Positions 59,334 to 64,000 of a stretch of DNA of 64,000 nucleotides are shown here, one piece after another (position 1 is the stretch's first letter; each line of letters opens with the position of its first letter). Position numbers and translations under genes: made by a program. The notes below the pieces were generated by a model. It worked only from the letters and a program-made list of their open reading frames with translations, was not told the DNA's origin and did not search any database. The stretch is from the NCBI GenBank assembly GCA_963931255.1, contig OZ006972.1, positions 1,302,001-1,366,000 on the forward strand. Reading direction: 5' to 3'. The DNA is from CALUVN01 sp944323595. Lineage in GTDB: Bacteria > Cyanobacteriota > Vampirovibrionia > Gastranaerophilales > Gastranaerophilaceae.

Positions 59334-60563
59334 ATGAAGAGAAAGCAATTAATACTTTTTGTACTGACTGTTATAGTTCTTGTCGGATTGAATAATTTTC
59401 TGATGAGAGTAAACAATAATCTTTTCATGGAACGTGAACATGAGATGGTTAATCATGACAGAGTCTCTTCACAAAAGTTGTTTGATTCTACATGGCAGAT
59501 AATCAGAGATAATTTTTATGATCCGACCTTGAACCATCAGGCATGGTCAAAGTGGAAAAATCACTACCACGGAAAAATTAAAACAGAAGCCGATGCAAAA
59601 GTTGCTATAAATACCATGCTGGCTAGTCTTGACGACCCTTACTCAAAATATATGTCCAGAGAAGAATATGCAGAACAGAACAGTTCCATAAGCTCAAAAA
59701 TTACGGGTATAGGCGTTAATATTGCAACAATTTCCGGAAAAATAAAAATTATAAATGTTGTAGAGGGTACTCCTGCTCAGGCAGCAAATCTTCAACCTGA
59801 TGATATTATTCTTGAAATAAACGGTCAGGACGTAAACGGTCTGCCGCTGGCAGATGTCGCTAATCTTGTCAGAGGTCCCGAAAATACTTTTGTCGACCTG
59901 CTTATTTTGCGTAATAAAGATAAGTTTGTAAAAAGAATTTTGCGCAAAGAAATAAAAATTAAAACAGTAAAAAGTTCTGTTGATAAAAATATAGGTTATA
60001 TTCAGATAACGTCATTTATCGGAGCAACTACACCGAATGAGTTTTTAGAAGCGCTTGAAAAGACCAAAAAAGCTGATGGTTTGATTTTGGATTTACGCGG
60101 AAATACAGGCGGGCTTCTTCCTAATGCAATTTTCATTGCAAACCTGTTTATCCCTGAGGGAAAACTTGTAAGTATTGTAGGCAGAAACGGATACAAATAT
60201 GATATTCAGGCTCAGGATACAGAGCTGGATATCAATAAGCCTATGATAGTTCTTGTTGACGGCGGCAGTGCAAGTGCAAGCGAAATTCTCTCAGGTGCAC
60301 TGAAAGACTATAACAAAGCAAAACTTCTAGGGACAAAAACTTACGGTAAAGGCATGGTGCAAAAAATTTATCCGATGCCGAATGAAACCGGTTTAAATCT
60401 TACAATTGCAAAATACCTGACTCCTAACGGAACCGATATCAATAAAAAAGGTATCAGTCCGGATTATGAAGTTAAATTTACGATGGATGATATAGCAAAA
60501 AATAACGATGTTCAGCTTAACACCGCAAAAGAAATCCTGAACAATATGTTGAGTAAAAAATAA
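59334..60563 (+). CDS. Carboxy-terminal processing protease (S41)
   Basis: The protein (410 residues from this start) has an N-terminal membrane anchor, a PDZ domain (about 100-185; VVEGTPAQAANLQPDDIILE) and an S41 protease domain with catalytic Ser in VDGGSASASEILSGAL and Lys in GTKTYGKGMVQ. CtpA-type enzymes trim envelope proteins. ATG codons at 59319 and 59334 are both possible; a TATAAA at 59304-59309 leaves little room for a leader before the first. Confidence 0.9.
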   Translation: MKRKQLILFVLTVIVLVGLNNFLMRVNNNLFMEREHEMVNHDRVSSQKLFDSTWQIIRDNFYDPTLNHQAWSKWKNHYHGKIKTEADAKVAINTMLASLDDPYSKYMSREEYAEQNSSISSKITGIGVNIATISGKIKIINVVEGTPAQAANLQPDDIILEINGQDVNGLPLADVANLVRGPENTFVDLLILRNKDKFVKRILRKEIKIKTVKSSVDKNIGYIQITSFIGATTPNEFLEALEKTKKADGLILDLRGNTGGLLPNAIFIANLFIPEGKLVSIVGRNGYKYDIQAQDTELDINKPMIVLVDGGSASASEILSGALKDYNKAKLLGTKTYGKGMVQKIYPMPNETGLNLTIAKYLTPNGTDINKKGISPDYEVKFTMDDIAKNNDVQLNTAKEILNNMLSKK

Positions 60564-60861
60564 CCTGCTTCGGACAAACAGCAAACGAAACGTTTGGCAA
60601 ACATAAGTTTGCATCAATAGGACTCTTCAACTTTCAAAAAGTAGCCTTTTGAAGATGTTCAAGAAATTTTGAACAACTTTAAAGTAGCGGCTTTTGTCGA
60701 AATAGTAATCTAAAAAATTTCCTCCCCTTGAGACTCTGCCGAGCACAACAAGCCAGTGGATTGTTGTGTGAGAGGTACAGCAATCTTTGATTTCGAGGAG
60801 GGATTAATTTAGGAGAGGGTTAGGGTGAGGGGGCAAACAAAACCTTATTCTTTGATGTTCA

Positions 60862-60898
60862 TTTCTTTCTCTTTTATTGCGAGTAAAAGAGAAAGAAA
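60862..60898. repeat. Perfect 15-base-pair palindrome
   Basis: TTTCTTTCTCTTTTA (60862-60876) and TAAAAGAGAAAGAAA (60884-60898) are exact complements around TTGCGAG. Confidence 0.9.
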
Positions 60899-61203
60899 CG
60901 GAACCAAAGAAAGAGAAAAACGCGACCAAATGAAACGAGTGATCAGAAACTACGTTTCCGAACCTTCCTGCAAACATAAGTTTGCATCAATACGACTCTT
61001 CAACTTTCAAAAAGTCGCCTTTCGAAGATATTCAAGAAATTTTTAATATCTTTGTAATGGCGGCTTTAGTCGAAACCGTTGTCCCCTCTCCTTAACAAGG
61101 AGAGGGGGAAGGGGTGAGGTATGACATTCCACAATATAAGATCCTGAAACTAGTTCAGGATGACAGTATAGTCTTTATTTCCCCTCCCTCGAGGGGCGGG
61201 GAA

Positions 61204-61306
61204 ATATTCATAAGCGAATAATTTCTTTTATAAATCAATCATAGCAAAAATTCTGCAGAGCCTGATTTCATAAAAGAACTCATTCACCTATTCATTGATT
61301 TTCATA
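61204..61306. repeat. Inverted-repeat (MITE-like) element, copy 2
   Basis: TTCTTTTATAAATCA and TGATTTCATAAAAGAA face each other, and AACTCATTCACCTATTCATT follows. The complement of CAGAGCCTGATTTCATAAAA matches copy 1 at 53.8 kb, so this copy is in the opposite orientation and shorter on its outer arms. Confidence 0.55.
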
Positions 61307-61546
61307 TCAGTTGGAGTTTTTTCTCATAAAGAAGTTTTTATTTTTTAAGTCTTTTCTGTTAACTACGAGCCCGCAGTTTCTGCACGCCAGAACCTCTCCG
61401 GTGCTGTCTATGGGCATAAAAATATGTTCGCATGCTTCGTAATCTTCATCATATAGGTTCTCCTGCATGGGGTCATAATTGTTTACAGGAGTTCTTTTTT
61501 TATTTTTTTTTATAAATGCGTTAACAATAAGTTCTATAAAATACAT
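61307..61546 (-). CDS. Small zinc-ribbon-like protein
   Basis: The 79-residue product contains ACEHIFMPIDSTGEVLACRN followed by CGLVVNRKDLK. The Cys-x-His and Cys-x2-Cys arrangement suggests one zinc site. The N-terminus (MYFIELIVNAFIKKNKKR) is basic and amphipathic. It follows cdd by three bases and is probably cotranscribed. Its 3' end abuts the repeat element. Function is unknown. Confidence 0.7.
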   Translation of the reverse strand: MYFIELIVNAFIKKNKKRTPVNNYDPMQENLYDEDYEACEHIFMPIDSTGEVLACRNCGLVVNRKDLKNKNFFMRKNSN

Positions 61547-61549
61547 ATT

Positions 61550-61933
61550 TTATAAGTCAAAACCATGCGGGAGCAGGTCATTTAGTTTATAAACCTTTAA
61601 TTCCCCGTTAACTTCAGTAATTACATCAACACCGTATTCCGGCTGAAATTCATAAATAACCTGACGGCAGGCACCGCATGGAAAACAATCGTCACTGTTT
61701 GGTGAATAAATTGCAATTGCTTTAATTTTTCTTTCGCCGCAGGCTATGGCTGTACCTATTGCATTTCTTTCCGCGCAGATTGTCAGACCGAAACTGGCAT
61801 TTTCAAAGTTACAGCCGGTGTAGATGTTCTCATTTTCCGTTAACACACAAGCGCCTACCGGAAATTTTGAGTAAGGTATGTAGGCATTTTTTGACACCTC
61901 TTTTGCTCTGTCCATTAAATTTTGATAATCCAT
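61550..61933 (-). CDS. cdd: Cytidine deaminase
   Basis: The 127-residue homotetrameric-type enzyme deaminates cytidine and deoxycytidine. The catalytic glutamate and zinc ligands are in TICAERNAIGTAIACGER and FPCGACRQVIYEF; CNFENASFGLT binds substrate. Length is normal. The small zinc-ribbon gene follows. Confidence 0.96.
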   Translation of the reverse strand: MDYQNLMDRAKEVSKNAYIPYSKFPVGACVLTENENIYTGCNFENASFGLTICAERNAIGTAIACGERKIKAIAIYSPNSDDCFPCGACRQVIYEFQPEYGVDVITEVNGELKVYKLNDLLPHGFDL

Positions 61934-62024
61934 AGCTGTTACCTCGTTCTCTAAAATTTTACTTTATTGTCAGGGATTAATAATCATTCACACGTATGAA
62001 AATTTAGTGTGCTATAATAAAATT

Positions 62025-62843
62025 ATGAAATTGATTATCAAACTGTTTTTATTTCTGGTGATGTTAATTCCGCAGGCGGTACATGCGATTACGTTCAATG
62101 TTGTAGTGCTTCCTGTTGATATTTTAAATGTGTGCAACAATTATTATTGTTTTCCGGAAGCATCGGAAATTCTTGCGCAGGACATAATACAAAATTTTAA
62201 CAAAACGGATAAAGTTAAAGCGCCTGATTTGTATGAAATAAGGGCTGCTCTTGCTGCTGATACTGATTTATATAATACAACTGCGGCGGTGGTGAGAAAA
62301 TACGATTATAACAACAGCATAGATTATGCCGGCTTGAAAAAAATTGCAAGAAATTTTGATGCTAAATCTGTTTTGATTGTATCAAGTGTGGTTGTTGCAA
62401 ATAAAGGTTTGTCAAAACGAAGTGTTTGGGAAGTTCTGGAAATTTCCAGCGCTTTTGATATTGAACAATCCTACACTCTGGAATCCGGTGCGGTTTTGAT
62501 TGATGACGTAAACGATATTGTTATGTGGAGTGGAAATTACAAAAGAATTCTGGGCGAAAAATCAGGGTTTTCAGCAAGAAATGCTTCTCAGGCAAATTCA
62601 AAATTAGATACGCTGCGGATGTATTTTTCAGATATGATAGCACAGGATATAACACAAAATGTTATATTGAGATTTTTCCCGAAAACTATAAATCCTTTAG
62701 ATCAAAAACAAAAAACAGATAAAAAAGAGATTTATAAAGAGGGGTCAATGCTCCAATTTGAAAAAACACTGCCAAAGTCAAAGTCCGAAGAAATTCCTGT
62801 CACACCGAATGAAGAAATGGGTGAAATGATATTTGGAATTTAA
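62025..62843 (+). CDS. Exported protein of unknown function
   Basis: The 272-residue product has a signal peptide (MKLIIKLFLFLVMLIPQAVH, cleavage after AVHA). The region FNVVVLPVDILNVCNNYYCF, then SEILAQDIIQNFNKTDKVKA, then RNFDAKSVLIVSSVVV resembles periplasmic lipoproteins that form an alpha/beta TolB-N-like fold, but weakly. ATG 62025 is chosen: a TATAAT (62013-62018) ends six bases before it and an upstream in-frame GTG lies before that box, so the message is probably leaderless. Confidence 0.72.
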   Translation: MKLIIKLFLFLVMLIPQAVHAITFNVVVLPVDILNVCNNYYCFPEASEILAQDIIQNFNKTDKVKAPDLYEIRAALAADTDLYNTTAAVVRKYDYNNSIDYAGLKKIARNFDAKSVLIVSSVVVANKGLSKRSVWEVLEISSAFDIEQSYTLESGAVLIDDVNDIVMWSGNYKRILGEKSGFSARNASQANSKLDTLRMYFSDMIAQDITQNVILRFFPKTINPLDQKQKTDKKEIYKEGSMLQFEKTLPKSKSEEIPVTPNEEMGEMIFGI

Positions 62844-63199
62844 TATTCATTATCATTGCTTTGCTGCTGTAAAGATTCTCCCTGACGCATTTGTCCCGGT
62901 CTTGTAATCGGACTGGCTTTTGTCGTTTGTGGAACAATGCGGTTTTCTTTAAAGCCTGTCGGTCCCTGATTAAAATTTTGTCCGGAATTTTGAATATTTC
63001 TTTCCAGCGGATTTTCAATTGATTGTTTGATTCTTGAATGTACTCCGGAGCCGTCAGAGGTTTCCGGCTGCGCTTTTATGTTTTTTTGAACTTCTGTCTG
63101 GTCGGCGATTCTGTCAAGTTCACAGAATCTGTCTTTCATATCAATATATGCCATTGTTGAAATTACAAGAACAGATAACGGTATTAGAATTTTTTTCAT
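62840..63199 (-). CDS. Small exported protein, Gln/Asn-rich
   Basis: The 119-residue product has a signal peptide or anchor (MKKILIPLSVLVISTMAYID) and a polar, low-complexity remainder (NPLERNIQNSGQNFNQGPTG, MRQGESLQQQSNDNEY), probably unstructured in the periplasm. GGAG precedes the ATG. Its stop overlaps the convergent gene's stop by four bases. No family is recognised. Confidence 0.65.
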   Translation of the reverse strand: MKKILIPLSVLVISTMAYIDMKDRFCELDRIADQTEVQKNIKAQPETSDGSGVHSRIKQSIENPLERNIQNSGQNFNQGPTGFKENRIVPQTTKASPITRPGQMRQGESLQQQSNDNEY

Positions 63200-63357
63200 A
63201 ATTTATTCTCCATTTTACAAATATATTAGATTGTTTATTCAATTTGTAAAATCTCCGTCAGGCTAATTCTAATATTTATTCCGTTATTGCATAAAGTAAT
63301 ATTCAATGTTAAAATATATATTGTAGAAATGATTACAGATGAGAGGAAATATTTATT

Positions 63358-63531
63358 ATGGCAAGATTAGTCAGACCAACCTGGGCAATCAGATGTGTTC
63401 AATCAGGCTGCAAAACTCTATTTGAAGTTGCACAGCTTGAAGATGGCAAACAACAGGAAGTTGTATGCCCTGCTTGCGGTGAACATTATGTTTATCCGAT
63501 ATTAAAAGACGATGAAAATACTCAGGAATAA
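63358..63531 (+). CDS. Small zinc-ribbon protein
   Basis: The 57-residue product reads MARLVRPTWAIRCVQSGCKT, then LFEVAQLEDGKQQEVVCPAC, then GEHYVYPILKDDENTQE. Cys13, Cys18, Cys37 and Cys40 can form a zinc ribbon. GAGAGGA precedes the ATG. Its stop overlaps the start of the radical SAM gene (TAATG), so the two are translationally coupled. Confidence 0.8.
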   Translation: MARLVRPTWAIRCVQSGCKTLFEVAQLEDGKQQEVVCPACGEHYVYPILKDDENTQE

Positions 63532-64000
63532 TGTCACCTCAATTAAAATATTTTAACGGCACTGACAAGTGTTACAATCAATACAGTGCGCATTTAAAGA
63601 ATAAATTCGGCGTTAAGGTTTATAAAATAACTCTTGATGCCGGTTTTTCGTGTCCTAATCGCGACGGCACTATTTCAAAAGGCGGTTGTATTTTTTGTGA
63701 TGAGGGCGGAAGTTTTTCGCAGGCGCATTCAAATCTTCTTTCAGTGCCGGAACAGGTAAATGTCGGGATAGAAAATCTAAAAAACAGATTTAAAGCGCAA
63801 AAATTTATGTCCTATTTTCAGGCTTATTCAAATACATATAAACCGGTTAACGAACTTGAACAGATTTATACCTCCTCACTTAATCATCCTGATATTGTAG
63901 GAATTTCAATAGGAACACGTCCGGATTGTATTGATGAAGATAAATTAAAACTTATTTCAGGCTTCAAAGACGACTACTATACCTGGATTGAATACGGGCT
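63531..64000 (+). CDS. Radical SAM protein, YhcC/TIGR01212-like (cut by window edge)
   Basis: The 156 visible residues start MSPQLKYFNGTDKCYNQYSA. The motif FSCPNRDGTISKGGCIFCDE holds the three cysteines of the [4Fe-4S] cluster in the spacing of the TIGR01212 family (C...C-x2-C), not the classical CxxxCxxC. VGISIGTRPDCIDEDKL is a further family box. The family's substrate is not established. The C-terminal part lies beyond the window. Confidence 0.9.
   Translation, partial: MSPQLKYFNGTDKCYNQYSAHLKNKFGVKVYKITLDAGFSCPNRDGTISKGGCIFCDEGGSFSQAHSNLLSVPEQVNVGIENLKNRFKAQKFMSYFQAYSNTYKPVNELEQIYTSSLNHPDIVGISIGTRPDCIDEDKLKLISGFKDDYYTWIEYG

Larger units (their letters stand above)
60564..61306. repeat. 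Large intergenic repeat cluster
   Basis: This 743-base region has no credible gene. It holds two direct copies (60597-60703 and 60970-61080) of a roughly 107-base repeat starting GCAAACATAAGTTTGCATCA; a perfect TTTCTTTCTCTTTTA/TAAAAGAGAAAGAAA palindrome; a CCCCTCTCCTT/AAGGAGAGGGG hairpin (61083-61107); ATCCTGAAACTAGTTCAGGA (61141-61160); and an inverted copy of the 53.8-kb element (61204-61306). Confidence 0.8.

Noticed and set aside
60825..61046. 73-codon open frame on the plus strand
   Set aside because: It runs through the palindrome and the direct repeat, has no ribosome site and shows no protein-like pattern.
60564..61306. CRISPR array
   Set aside because: Repeats are about 107 bases, only two to three copies, not regularly spaced, and no cas genes are present.

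Overview
The window is AT-rich, gene-dense bacterial chromosome. It carries housekeeping genes (ribosomal proteins, leuS, gltX, gyrB, adk, map, tmk, coaD, dapF, panBC, rsmH), three tRNA genes and many small exported proteins of unknown family. Two type II-secretion/pilin-like proteins have the N-terminal signature F-T-L-A-E-V-L-I-T-L-G. Together with a GH57 glucan branching enzyme, a YvcK protein with two N-terminal membrane segments, and many lineage-specific small proteins, this points to a non-photosynthetic gut relative of cyanobacteria (Gastranaerophilales/Vampirovibrionia). That assignment is inference from gene style, not from a marker-gene comparison.

Layout. 0-2.6 kb: alpha-operon end on the minus strand (infA-rpmJ-rpsM-rpsK-rpsD-rpoA). 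2.9-10.3 kb: lepB, a polyprenyl synthase and leuS on minus; then a plus operon of an exported NTF2-like protein, lspA, an RluA-family synthase and a membrane protein. 10.3-12.7 kb: rpsF-ssb-(small gene)-rpsR, dapF and tRNA-Ser. 12.7-19.1 kb: accessory region with a decayed NUMOD-like gene, dispersed palindromes, an O-antigen-polymerase-like protein, a pilin-like protein, a tandem pair of unknown paralogs, a four-HTH protein, a CheD-like protein, tRNA-Gly and a class A beta-lactamase. 19.1-25.3 kb: SmtB-type regulator facing a Zn/Cd ATPase, a DUF1893-DUF362 fusion, a YkgJ protein and a GH57 enzyme. 25.6-34.3 kb: rpsT, pxpA-yvcK-panB-panC, an L10 leader with rplJ-rplL, Cys-rich secreted proteins and another pilin-like protein. 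34.3-38.8 kb: a two-gene helicase/nuclease module. 39-44.8 kb: small regulators, coaD, rpmG-tRNA-Trp-secE-nusG-rplK-rplA and tmk. 44.7-55.5 kb: DUF429, SMR, map, adk, gyrB, a degenerate HD-GYP protein, ftsL-rsmH and gltX. 55.6-64 kb: divIC-like, TPR, metalloprotease-like and ctp genes, a large intergenic repeat cluster, cdd, and a truncated radical SAM gene.

Working together: rplK/rplA each carry a matching short hairpin that looks like an L1 autoregulatory site, and rplJ/rplL carry an L10 leader. The metal regulator and ATPase share an intergenic region with two mirrored operators, and the beta-lactamase lies directly behind the regulator. The large helicase has an inactive-looking first half and an active UvrD second half. 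It overlaps a RecB-type nuclease with an Fe-S cysteine set, so the pair resembles a rearranged AddAB/AdnAB recombination machine. Several genes have a -10 box immediately before the start codon and no Shine-Dalgarno sequence, suggesting leaderless mRNAs.
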